Shown: piece by piece, positions 1 to 6,450 of the stretch | How positions within the stretch are numbered: position 1 is the stretch's first letter | Layout: every line of letters starts with the position of its first letter | Assembly (NCBI GenBank): GCA_043782425.1 | Contig: JAYWAM010000340.1 | Coordinates: 1-8,683 of the forward strand | DNA: 8,683 nt | Origin: JAYWAM01 sp043782425 | Lineage (GTDB): Bacteria; Pseudomonadota; Gammaproteobacteria; Burkholderiales; Usitatibacteraceae | Reading direction: 5' to 3' | Notes under the pieces: generated by a model | Database searches by the model: none | What the model was told of the DNA's origin: nothing | The model's input: only the letters and a program-made list of their open reading frames with translations | Program-made: the position numbers and the translations under genes

Positions 1-255
1 TTTCCAGCCTTTGAGCGTGGCGAGAATCGGCATGTTCTGCGTGGTGAGGGTGTGCGTGCCGGGCGCGTAAATATCGGCCAGCTTGCCCTCGTTGATGAAT
101 ACCGCCATCTGGCCTTCGCGCACCACCAGCTTGGCGCCGTACTTGATTTCGTTGTTGTAACGCTCGAAACGGTACACCAGTGTGTTGTTGGTATCGTCCA
201 GCCATTCGACGATATCAATAAATTCAGCAGTGAGTTTCTTCCATAAATCGACCAT
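1..255 (-). CDS. SPFH-domain protein (YdjI / virion-core-like), 5' part only
   Basis: The reverse strand reads 85 codons from the ATG at 255 with no stop before the window edge, so only the N-terminal part is present. The protein starts MVDLWKKLTAEFIDIVEWLD and continues with LVYRFERYNNEIKYGAKLVV, then a VREGQMAVFINEGKLADIYA stretch and GTHTLTTQNMPIL. This pattern (VEW near the start, YRF, NEIK.GA.L.VRE.Q.AVF..EGK.ADI, G...L.T.N.PIL) is what I know from the SPFH-domain proteins of the Bacillus YdjI group, often annotated 'virion core protein'. These are cytosolic or membrane-associated scaffold-like proteins of poorly defined function. The start is well supported by an AAGGAG ribosome-binding site at 264-269, eight bases upstream. 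The gene diverges from the MOSC gene. The missing C-terminus, which in some members carries a zinc-ribbon-like region, cannot be judged. Confidence 0.8.
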   Translation of the reverse strand, partial: MVDLWKKLTAEFIDIVEWLDDTNNTLVYRFERYNNEIKYGAKLVVREGQMAVFINEGKLADIYAPGTHTLTTQNMPILATLKGWK

Positions 256-263
256 GTGTAGTG

Positions 264-269
264 CTCCTT
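264..269 (-). promoter_or_regulatory. Ribosome-binding site of the SPFH gene
   Basis: On the minus strand the sequence GAAAGGAGCACTACACATG places a clear AAGGAG Shine-Dalgarno core eight bases before the ATG at 255. It fixes the start of the truncated SPFH gene. Confidence 0.75.
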
Positions 270-387
270 TCAGAGGCTTAACCACAGTTAATGAAATGCG
301 CGGCTATACTGGCGCTTCAAAACTTCACCAGCCACCTGTCACGCCGCGTTACGTTATCACGTTTATGGACAATTCTGTTACCACGCC

Positions 388-1188
388 ATGACCATCACAC
401 TTTGCGCCATTCATATTTATCCGGTGAAATCCCTTGGCGGCATCGCGCTGAGTGAGGCGCTGCCCACCCGGCGCGGCTTGCAATACGATAGACGTTTCCT
501 GGTCGTCAATGCAAACGGAGAATTTTTCACGCAGCGCGATTTGCCTAAGATGGCCACCGTCTGGGTGGATATTGAAGGTGATAGGCTGACTCTCGCCGCT
601 CCCGATCTTGATGCCGTCGAAGTCGCGTTGCAACCCGATGCCGCGCCGACTTGCAAGGTTGCGGTGTGGTCTAGCATCGTGGACGCGCACGAGGTATCGG
701 ACGAGGCCAATCGTTTCTTGTCGGACTATCTCGGTGTCCGCTGCAAGTTGGTCTACATGCCCGATAGTAGCGAGCGCCTGGTGAGCCCCGAGTGGGCGAA
801 GAATGGCGAAATCGTGAGCTTTGCCGATGGCTATCCCTTCCTGCTGATCGCTGAGGAATCGCTGGCGGATTTGAATACGCGCATGAACAAACCCATTGCC
901 ATGAATCGTTTCCGCCCTAACCTCGTTGTCAAGGGTTGTCCGCCCTATGCCGAAGATAAGTGGCAGCAAATCAGCATAGGCGCAGCCAGCTTCCGCGTCG
1001 TAAAACCGTGCATACGCTGCCAGATTACCACCACCGATCAAGCGAGCGGCGAGGTGTTGGGGCCCGAGCCTCTACAGACCCTGGCCACCTACCGCAACGG
1101 CGCCGCTGGCGTGATGTTCGGGCAGAACTTGTTGCCTCTACAGCTTGGAAAAATTGCGCTTGGGGATGAAATTAGCATTGACAAGTAG
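388..1188 (+). CDS. MOSC domain-containing protein (YcbX/mARC-like)
   Basis: A 266-residue protein with the two-part architecture of the YcbX/mARC group. An N-terminal MOSC beta-barrel covers roughly residues 1-115 (opening IYPVKSLGG at 10-18 and RRGLQYDRRFLVV at 28-40), and the MOSC domain follows at about 130-264. The NRFRPNLVV motif is at 173-181. VKPCIRCQITTTD at 205-217 carries the cysteine (Cys211 of RCQITT) that aligns with the molybdenum-ligating cysteine of mARC/YcbX, with Cys208 three residues earlier. In the family these proteins bind molybdenum cofactor and reduce N-hydroxylated compounds with a separate electron donor. No 2Fe-2S ferredoxin domain is fused here (E. coli YcbX, about 370 residues, has one), so electrons must come from another protein. 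There is no signal peptide, so it should be cytosolic. No good Shine-Dalgarno precedes the ATG; the start is chosen because the family begins a few residues before YPVKS. It is transcribed alone, divergent from the SPFH gene and convergent with the RND gene. Confidence 0.88.
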   Translation: MTITLCAIHIYPVKSLGGIALSEALPTRRGLQYDRRFLVVNANGEFFTQRDLPKMATVWVDIEGDRLTLAAPDLDAVEVALQPDAAPTCKVAVWSSIVDAHEVSDEANRFLSDYLGVRCKLVYMPDSSERLVSPEWAKNGEIVSFADGYPFLLIAEESLADLNTRMNKPIAMNRFRPNLVVKGCPPYAEDKWQQISIGAASFRVVKPCIRCQITTTDQASGEVLGPEPLQTLATYRNGAAGVMFGQNLLPLQLGKIALGDEISIDK

Positions 1189-1255
1189 CATGTGAATTGT
1201 TGTCCTCCTCACCAGCGCACAAGCATTCGAGGGCAGGCTCCAACGGTTTTCTTTG

Positions 1256-1284
1256 AAAAAATGGATTCCCGCTTGCGCGGGAAT
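1256..1284 (-). terminator. Intrinsic terminator of the RND operon built on a dRS3-like palindrome
   Basis: Positions 1265-1284 read ATTCCCGCTTGCGCGGGAAT, a perfect 8-bp stem with a 4-base loop. Read on the minus strand the loop is GCAA, a GNRA-type tetraloop. The stem is followed by CCA and then six T residues (1261-1256), so it is a good rho-independent terminator for the minus-strand RND gene that ends at 1370. On the plus strand no T-run follows, so for the MOSC gene it is at most a weak stop. The palindrome fits the ATTCCC-N8-GGGAAT form of the Neisseria dRS3 repeat, a form also frequent in other betaproteobacteria. Confidence 0.6.
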
Positions 1285-1297
1285 GACAGATCAGCGT

Positions 1298-1373
1298 GTA
1301 GGGTGGGCACGTTTTTGTGCCTACGCGGTTAGCATCAATCGCATTCCAGCGTGGGCACGCGTGTCCACCCTAC
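1298..1373. repeat. Palindromic repeat with GTAGGGTGG / CCACCCTAC ends
   Basis: The 76-bp segment starts with GTAGGGTGG (1298-1306) and ends with its exact reverse complement CCACCCTAC (1365-1373). Inside, GTGGGCACG occurs at both sides (1303-1311 and 1351-1359) and GTGCC at 1317-1321. It resembles short dispersed intergenic repeats of the 'TAGGGTGGGCACG' type that I know from several proteobacterial genomes; copy number in this genome cannot be seen. It sits in the convergent gap between the MOSC and RND genes, and its right end contains the RND stop codon at 1370-1372. Confidence 0.6.
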
Positions 1374-3706
1374 TTTACTGCATGCGGCTTCAATAAAAAC
1401 GACGCCAGCGCGGGAAGCAGGAAAATCGCGCCCAGCATGTTGAGGAAGAACATGAACGCCAGCAGCACACCCATGTCGGCCTGAAACTTGAGCGCCGACA
1501 TCGCCCAGGTTCCTACACCGAGGGTCATGGTGACGGCGGTAAAGATCATGGCGGTGCCGCGTTCGCGTAACGCTTCATAGAAGGCGTCAGCGAGCATCTT
1601 GCCTTCTTCAAGATGCACTTCGATGCGATCATAAAGATAGATGCCGTAGTCCACGCCGACACCGACACCGAGCGCGATCACCGGCAAGGTGGAAACCTTG
1701 AGGCCAATGGAAAGCGCAGGCATCAGCGCTTCGCACAACACCGACACGATGGCGAGCGGGATGAGGATGCAGATGGTGGCGCGTATGGAACGAAAAGTCA
1801 CCATGCACATCATCAGCAGCGCGCCGAAAATGGCGAAGTTCATTTCCCAGCGCGCCTTGTCCACCGCTTCGTTGGTCGCCGCCATCACGCCGACATTGCC
1901 GGTGGCGAGCTTGAATTCGATCTTGTCGCTGTTGCCCTCCTTGGCGAAGTTTTTCACTTCGCTCACCAGGCGCGCAATGGTTTCGCCCTGATGATTGGTG
2001 GTGTTGATGAGCACCTGCATGGCGCTGCAATCGGGATTGAGCAGGCCGGTGGCGGTATCGACGGGCGACACACTTTGTGCCATCACCTGCGCATCGCGCG
2101 GCAGTTGACGCCACTTGAGATTGCCTTCGTTGAAGCCCGCATTGATGTTTCTGGCGATGCCGGGAAGCGAGTTCACCGACTGCGTGCCATCGACGTTCTG
2201 CATGTACCAATCAAACTTTTCGATAACCGACATGATCTCGTAGTTGGTGCACGCGCCCGGCACATTTTTGGTTTGCGCCACCACACCCAGCGTGTCCACA
2301 CCGATGGCGAACTTATTCACGATAATGTCGTTGTCGCGGTTGTAACGCGAATCGGCGCGCAGTTCTGGAACGCCGCTGCCCTGGTCACCGATTTTCAGAT
2401 TGCGCGCCTGGAACAATCCTGCCACGAGAATCACAGCGGCAATGGATATCACATAAACAGCATGCTTGCGGTCAGAAAAGCGCGCGCAGGTGCGCCAGCA
2501 GCGATCTATGCGGCTGCCCTGGTAGGCCTCTTGAGTCACCACCCCGGGCGACAGGCGCAGATAAGACAACATGATGGGCAACAGCATTTTGTTAGTGATA
2601 ATCATCAGACCCACGCCGAGCGAAGCGGTGATGCCCAGCTCGCGCACGATGTCGATGGGGATGAGCATGATGACGGCAAAGCCCAGCACGTTGGTCGCCA
2701 GCGCCAGCGTGCCGGGGATAAACAGTTTGGAGAACGCGCGCTTGGAGGCGTTGAGGCTGTCGGCGCCCGCCGCAACTTCGCGCTCCCAGGTTTTGGTCAT
2801 TTGCACCGCGTGCGATACGCCGATGGAAAAAATCAGGAAAGGCACCAGGATGGAAAGCGGGTCGATACCAAAGCCGAGGATGGGCAGCGTACCCAGCAGC
2901 CACAGCACCGGCATCATGGCGCACACCAAAGCAACCAGCGACAACCTCACATCCTTCACAAACCACAGCAGCAGCACGGCGGTAATGACAAAAGCAATGG
3001 CGAAAAACATGATGACGCCGCGCGCGCCGTCGGAAATATCACCGATGGCCTTGGCAAAGCCGATGATGTGAACGCTGTGTTTGTCGTTCTGATATTTAGC
3101 GCGCAGGCCCTCAAGTTTTTTTGAAACCGTGAAGTAATCGAGTTTCTCGTTGGTCGTGGGGTCGAACTCCATCAGGCCCGCGCTCACCAGCGCGCCGCTG
3201 AAATCGCCCGCTACTGTGCGCCCGATTTCGTTGGATTTCTGAATATTGCTGCGCACGGTTTTCAAATCCTCGTCGCTGCCCTGGAAGGTGGCGGGGATCA
3301 CATTGCCGCCTGAAAATCCCTCTTCCACCACTTCAATGAAACGCGTGTTGGGCGTGAACAGCGAGCGCACGCTGGGGCGGTCAACACCATTGAGCACGAA
3401 TACATCGTTGCTCAGATTCTTGAGCGCGTCCATGTATTCCTTGTTGAAAATATTGCCGTCTTTTTGAATCAGGGCGACCGCCACCCGGTTGGCGCTGCCG
3501 AAGGTCTTTTCATATTCGCGGTAGACCTTCATGTAAGGGTGCGTGAGCGGCACCATTTTGTTGAAGCCTGCATCGACTTGCAGGCGCGTCGCGAAAAACA
3601 CAAACAGCATGGTCAGCAGCGCAAAGATGGCAAGCCACATGCGCCGGTTGTTGAAAATCAGGGCGGATATTTTTTCCAGAAAGGCGTTGAGGTTCATGTT
3701 GTGCAT
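1370..3706 (-). CDS. RND superfamily transporter, MMPL/HAE3 type
   Basis: A 778-residue inner-membrane transporter with the duplicated RND plan. TM1 lies at about 24-40, then a large periplasmic loop (41-227), five helices (about 228-382), a cytoplasmic link with a basic RIDRCWR stretch near 400, TM7 at about 416-432, a second periplasmic loop (433-619), and five more helices (about 620-770). MMPL domains cover both halves. Length and loops fit the HAE3/HpnN-like group that handles lipids and other hydrophobic molecules, not the larger AcrB-type pumps of about 1,050 residues. The second half has the Asp-Tyr pair of MmpL proton relays in GVGVGVDYGIYL (D686, Y687); the matching place in the first half reads SIGVSHAVQ (S298, H299). 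Two cysteines in the second periplasmic loop (C486, C560) could pair. I chose the ATG at 3706 because the longer reading to 3790 adds a non-family, cysteine- and tryptophan-rich extension lying inside the upstream gene. A second ATG at 3697 is possible. Its start is 19 bases after the propeller gene stop, so the two are surely co-transcribed. Confidence 0.93.
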   Translation of the reverse strand: MHNMNLNAFLEKISALIFNNRRMWLAIFALLTMLFVFFATRLQVDAGFNKMVPLTHPYMKVYREYEKTFGSANRVAVALIQKDGNIFNKEYMDALKNLSNDVFVLNGVDRPSVRSLFTPNTRFIEVVEEGFSGGNVIPATFQGSDEDLKTVRSNIQKSNEIGRTVAGDFSGALVSAGLMEFDPTTNEKLDYFTVSKKLEGLRAKYQNDKHSVHIIGFAKAIGDISDGARGVIMFFAIAFVITAVLLLWFVKDVRLSLVALVCAMMPVLWLLGTLPILGFGIDPLSILVPFLIFSIGVSHAVQMTKTWEREVAAGADSLNASKRAFSKLFIPGTLALATNVLGFAVIMLIPIDIVRELGITASLGVGLMIITNKMLLPIMLSYLRLSPGVVTQEAYQGSRIDRCWRTCARFSDRKHAVYVISIAAVILVAGLFQARNLKIGDQGSGVPELRADSRYNRDNDIIVNKFAIGVDTLGVVAQTKNVPGACTNYEIMSVIEKFDWYMQNVDGTQSVNSLPGIARNINAGFNEGNLKWRQLPRDAQVMAQSVSPVDTATGLLNPDCSAMQVLINTTNHQGETIARLVSEVKNFAKEGNSDKIEFKLATGNVGVMAATNEAVDKARWEMNFAIFGALLMMCMVTFRSIRATICILIPLAIVSVLCEALMPALSIGLKVSTLPVIALGVGVGVDYGIYLYDRIEVHLEEGKMLADAFYEALRERGTAMIFTAVTMTLGVGTWAMSALKFQADMGVLLAFMFFLNMLGAIFLLPALASFLLKPHAVK

Positions 3707-3725
3707 GGTGTGGTCTCTGGTGTTG

Positions 3726-4673
3726 TTATTTTTTTGCCAAGGGCAGGGCCACTTCGCGCGCACCCGCCTCGCCCAATAGCAGCACGGCATTGGGCGCGCC
3801 CAGCACGCCCTTGGAATAACCCTTGGTGACGCCAGTGGAAAGCGGCGAGAACGACTGGCCGTTGTCGCGGCTCACCAGAACGACACCGGCGCTACCGGCG
3901 ATGAGCAGCGCGCCATCGGGGAGCTTGGTTCCCCCCAACAAAGTGGCGACCGAGCCGCTGTCGATCAGCTTCCAGTTCTTGCCGCTGTCGTTGCTGAGGA
4001 AGATTTTTCCGCGCAGACCGAAAATAACAACGCTGCCGTCATTAGCCGCCAAGGCGCCAAAATAGGACCCTTTGTAGGGGGAGGCCAGCGTTGTCCATGT
4101 CTTGCCGACATCTTCAGACAGCAATATTGTGCCGGCTTCGCCGACGATCAACAGCTTGCCCTCTGCAATCTTGATGATGGCGTTGAGGTGTTTGTCGTCC
4201 TCTATGATCTTGCGCGGATTCCAGGATTTTCCGCCATCGACAGTTTCGTAAAATGAACCGTAGGCGCCGACTGCAAAGCCGGTGTTTTTATCGAGAAACA
4301 ACACGCTGAGCAAGGGCTTTTGTTCGCTCGCTGCCGAGAACTGTTGCGCCCAGTTTTCGCCGCCGTCGCTGCTGGCAAAGATCACGCCATCGTGACCTAC
4401 CGCCCAGCCATTTTTCTGATCACTAAAAAACACCCCAGTCAAAAGTGGCGCATCTGGCGTCTTAGCGCGCTTCCACGATGCACCATTGTCGTCTGTATAA
4501 ACAATGTAGCCACGGTCTCCCACCGCCACCACGCGATTGCCGAGACGCACCGCATCGATAAGCAGCAAACGCTCCATGGTGATTTTGGGAAGCGGCCCGC
4601 TGGCAGGCAGCACTTGTGCAGATAATGCCAGCGGCAGCCCTGCCAACAAAAAAATCATGAGGATTCTTGTCAT
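3726..4673 (-). CDS. YCF48-like / BNR-repeat beta-propeller, exported
   Basis: A secreted protein of 315 residues. A hydrophobic signal peptide (ILMIFLLAGLPLALSA) is followed by a likely cut after residue 19. The rest is a repeat protein: six copies of a motif of the form VVGxxGxIxxSxDxGxxW, with Asp-box turns at about 61-67, 102-108, 145-151, 187-193, 228-234 and 269-275 (for example SSDGGENW and SNDSGKNW). A seventh degenerate unit (VLLLGEAGAREVAL) near the C-terminus lacks the Asp box. This fits a seven-bladed propeller of the YCF48/HCF136 type. In cyanobacteria and plastids that fold helps photosystem II assembly; nothing photosynthetic is present here, and in this context the protein is more likely a periplasmic partner of the RND pump. 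No cysteines are present. The ATG at 4673 is preferred because AGGG lies six bases before it; the ATG two codons earlier (4679) has no spaced Shine-Dalgarno. It is followed closely by the RND gene. Confidence 0.85.
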   Translation of the reverse strand: MTRILMIFLLAGLPLALSAQVLPASGPLPKITMERLLLIDAVRLGNRVVAVGDRGYIVYTDDNGASWKRAKTPDAPLLTGVFFSDQKNGWAVGHDGVIFASSDGGENWAQQFSAASEQKPLLSVLFLDKNTGFAVGAYGSFYETVDGGKSWNPRKIIEDDKHLNAIIKIAEGKLLIVGEAGTILLSEDVGKTWTTLASPYKGSYFGALAANDGSVVIFGLRGKIFLSNDSGKNWKLIDSGSVATLLGGTKLPDGALLIAGSAGVVLVSRDNGQSFSPLSTGVTKGYSKGVLGAPNAVLLLGEAGAREVALPLAKK

Positions 4674-4697
4674 TGTCATCCCTGTGGTTGGTTTGAC

Positions 4698-4727
4698 CCT
4701 ATAAAAACGTGACTACTCGACAGCCAA
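4698..4727 (-). promoter_or_regulatory. Possible promoter for the YCF48-RND pair
   Basis: On the minus strand a TTGGCT box (4727-4722) and a TATAGG box (4703-4698) are 18 bases apart, each matching four of six bases of the sigma-70 consensus. They lie just ahead of the propeller gene. The -35 box falls inside the outer arm region of the palindromic element. This is a by-eye match in an AT-rich gap and could be chance. Confidence 0.25.
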
Positions 4728-4974
4728 AAAAATAGAACGCTGATGACGCTGATTATTATGATTAAGCTGATGTAACGCAGCGTCCACGAAAAGCACGAAA
4801 GGCACGAAAAAAGTACACAAATTTCGTGCCTTTCGTGCTTTTCGTGGACTAAACAACTGCCCATTCAATGGTGAATAGCAACGTTTGATTTCTGAATATT
4901 TATCATGATCTGCGTTCATCATATTCATCTGCGTCATCTGCGTTCCATTATCTTTGATGGCGCTGAGTAGTTAC
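4709..4974. repeat. 266-bp nested palindromic element (MITE-like)
   Basis: Three layers of inverted repeats share one centre. The outermost ends are GTGACTACTC (4709-4718) and GAGTAGTTAC (4965-4974), matching at 9 of 10. The next layer is GAACGCTGATGACGCTGAT (4735-4753) against the reverse complement of 4927-4945, matching at 17 of 19. The innermost is a perfect 28-bp stem, 4782-4809 with 4822-4849, around a 12-base A-rich loop (4810-4821). The inner arms are made of CACGAAA-like units (CCACGAAAAGCACGAAAGGCACGAAA pattern, three repeats per arm), a type of dispersed intergenic palindrome I know from several bacterial genomes. No coding sequence is inside; short open frames across it are repeat artefacts. 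It lies between the DUF1329 and YCF48 genes. No target-site duplication is evident. Confidence 0.7.
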
Positions 4975-4981
4975 AAAAAAA

Positions 4982-5027
4982 CTGGGGACAACTCCGGCGC
5001 AAAAAGCGCGTTCGGGATTGTCCCCAG
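4982..5027. repeat. Inverted repeat CTGGGGACAA / TTGTCCCCAG, possible terminator
   Basis: CTGGGGACAA at 4982-4991 pairs exactly with TTGTCCCCAG at 5018-5027. Inside, GCGC (4997-5000) pairs with GCGC (5006-5009) around an A5 loop, giving a 46-bp interrupted hairpin. It starts 33 bases beyond the DUF1329 stop. On the minus strand the outer stem is followed within two bases by a T7 run (4980-4974), so it could terminate transcription after DUF1329. The same type of CTGGGGACA palindrome is a dispersed repeat in many proteobacteria. Confidence 0.55.
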
Positions 5028-5059
5028 ATTTAATACGGCATGGTGTCAAACGCGTGTAA

Positions 5060-6424
5060 CTAGCGCGTTCCTATCCCCCTTAGACTGTTGGGACTGTAAT
5101 CGCCGGGGGAACGCTTAATGAGTTCAAAAATTTTGCTTTCCTCGCTGCGCAGGCCCATGGCGATGTAGCGCCCGGATTGCAGATCGTTGTGTACCTCGAT
5201 GGTGCCAAAAAACATCGGCACGTCATACCAGTTCTCGTTGTGCTGCTCGGCGACGCGCCACAATTCGCCGCGCCCATCGTATTTGTCGGAGACGACTATC
5301 GCCCAACTGTCTTCGTCCATGAAAAAGGTGCGTTTGGCATAAAGGTGGCTTGTACCCGCCTTGAGGGTGGCCTCTACCACCCATACGCGGTGCAACTCAT
5401 AACGCGCCAGATCCTGATTGAGGTGGCCGGGTTTGAGAATGTCGGAATATTTTGTGCCCGGCTCGGAAAAGCGGTAGGAATTGTAAGGCACGTAGATTTC
5501 TTTCTTGCCTAACAGCTTCCACTCATAACGGTCGGTCGCGCCGTTGTACATGCCGAAGTCGTCATTGGTGCGCAGGCCGTCTGCGGCGGTACCAGGGTTG
5601 TCGTACGACACTGTAGGCGCAAGCCGCACGCGGCGCTGGCCGGGATTGTAAGTCCACGCCGAACGCGGCTCCTTGGCCTGATCGACGGTCTCATGCACCA
5701 GCAGGATTGATCCGGCCAGACGCGCGGGCGCGGTGACTACCTGCAAAAAGTTGGTGACTTTGTTGGGTTCGCGTTGTGCGGCAGTTTTAGTCAGATTATT
5801 GTAGGAAAAATCGTACTCATACTCAAACTTCACCAAGGCAAAATCGCCGCTGCGCGTCACCGCCGCCTGCGACCAGTTCATCGCGTAGGTATCACCCTTG
5901 TAATGCAGTATTTGATTCCAGATTGCTTCATTGCCGTTCTTGGGGATAGGGAACGGCGTACCGCCTGTGCAACCCACCACGCCGTTGCCTCCTGCGGACA
6001 GCTTGGCCTTGGCGGCGCATTCCTTGGTTTCCTTGTAGTGGCCTTCTGGGTAAGCCGCGCTACGGTGCGTTGGGTAGACGATCATTTTGTAATCTGCATA
6101 TTTCTTGAGCAGCGCCATCTGGCCGGGCGTGAGATTGTCTTTGTACTGGTCGGCATTTGCGCCGGTGATGGTAAATAGCGCCTTGTCGCTGGCAAACGGG
6201 TTGGGGTAGAGGCCGCCTGGCTTAAAGCTGGCAAGTGGCTTGGTCATACCGCCATCCCACGCCGGGATGGTACCGGCGGCATTGCCCGCTTTTTCGGCGC
6301 CCATAGGCGTCAAGGTCGTGCCCAGCTTGGCGAGATCCGCCGCACCGAGTTCAGCACCCGCAGGTGCGGCAAGCACAGCGTACATTGAGGCGGCGGCAAT
6401 CAGCTTGAGTTTACTAATCTTCAT
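5060..6424 (-). CDS. DUF1329 family periplasmic protein (LolA/LolB-like fold suspected)
   Basis: A 454-residue protein, typical length for DUF1329. Residues 1-24 are a Sec signal peptide (KLKLIAAASMYAVLAAPAGA, cut before ELG) with no lipobox. The family opening follows: LGTTLTPMGAEKAGNAAGTI, then PAWDGG at 54-59. Later blocks are GGTPFPIPKNG (154-164), WTYNPGQRRVRLAP (257-270), DDFGMYNGATDRYEWKLLGK (288-307), VPYNSYRF (312-319), and LHRVWVVEA with YAKRTFFMDEDSW (344-374). Cys136 and Cys152 are the only cysteines in the mature region I see and could form a small disulfide loop. In domain databases this family is grouped with LolA-like proteins, half-barrels that carry lipids across the periplasm; that comparison is from memory and the function remains unproven. 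A strong GGAGG site (6429-6433) precedes the ATG. The gene follows the DUF1302 gene by 26 bases, which indicates one transcript and a joint role. Confidence 0.92.
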   Translation of the reverse strand: MKISKLKLIAAASMYAVLAAPAGAELGAADLAKLGTTLTPMGAEKAGNAAGTIPAWDGGMTKPLASFKPGGLYPNPFASDKALFTITGANADQYKDNLTPGQMALLKKYADYKMIVYPTHRSAAYPEGHYKETKECAAKAKLSAGGNGVVGCTGGTPFPIPKNGNEAIWNQILHYKGDTYAMNWSQAAVTRSGDFALVKFEYEYDFSYNNLTKTAAQREPNKVTNFLQVVTAPARLAGSILLVHETVDQAKEPRSAWTYNPGQRRVRLAPTVSYDNPGTAADGLRTNDDFGMYNGATDRYEWKLLGKKEIYVPYNSYRFSEPGTKYSDILKPGHLNQDLARYELHRVWVVEATLKAGTSHLYAKRTFFMDEDSWAIVVSDKYDGRGELWRVAEQHNENWYDVPMFFGTIEVHNDLQSGRYIAMGLRSEESKIFELIKRSPGDYSPNSLRGIGTR

Positions 6425-6450
6425 ACTTCCTCCAGATGTTATGTTTGTGC

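Noticed and set aside
349..1041. A 230-codon minus-strand frame antisense to the MOSC gene
   Set aside because: The plus-strand frame has the full MOSC motif set; the antisense frame has no recognisable family.
1613..3124. A 503-codon plus-strand open frame antisense to the RND gene
   Set aside because: Its product is His/Arg/Gln-rich and low in hydrophobic order, as expected for an antisense shadow of a high-GC membrane-protein gene, and the RND frame has clear family motifs.
3707..3790. Longer N-terminus for the RND transporter (806 residues)
   Set aside because: The extra 28 residues are rich in Cys, Trp and Arg, unlike the family N-terminus, and lie inside the coding region of the propeller gene; the ATG at 3706 gives a normal start.
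4676..4937. Two small minus-strand open frames (62 and 74 codons) across the gap
   Set aside because: They are translations of the CACGAAA-type palindrome, giving the FVPFVLFV / SCLSCFSW pattern typical of spurious repeat frames; no ribosome-binding site.
6248..6280. Hairpin CCATCCC-acgcc-GGGATGG inside the DUF1329 gene
   Set aside because: It falls exactly on the conserved TIPAWDGG codons and is probably a by-product of coding constraint.
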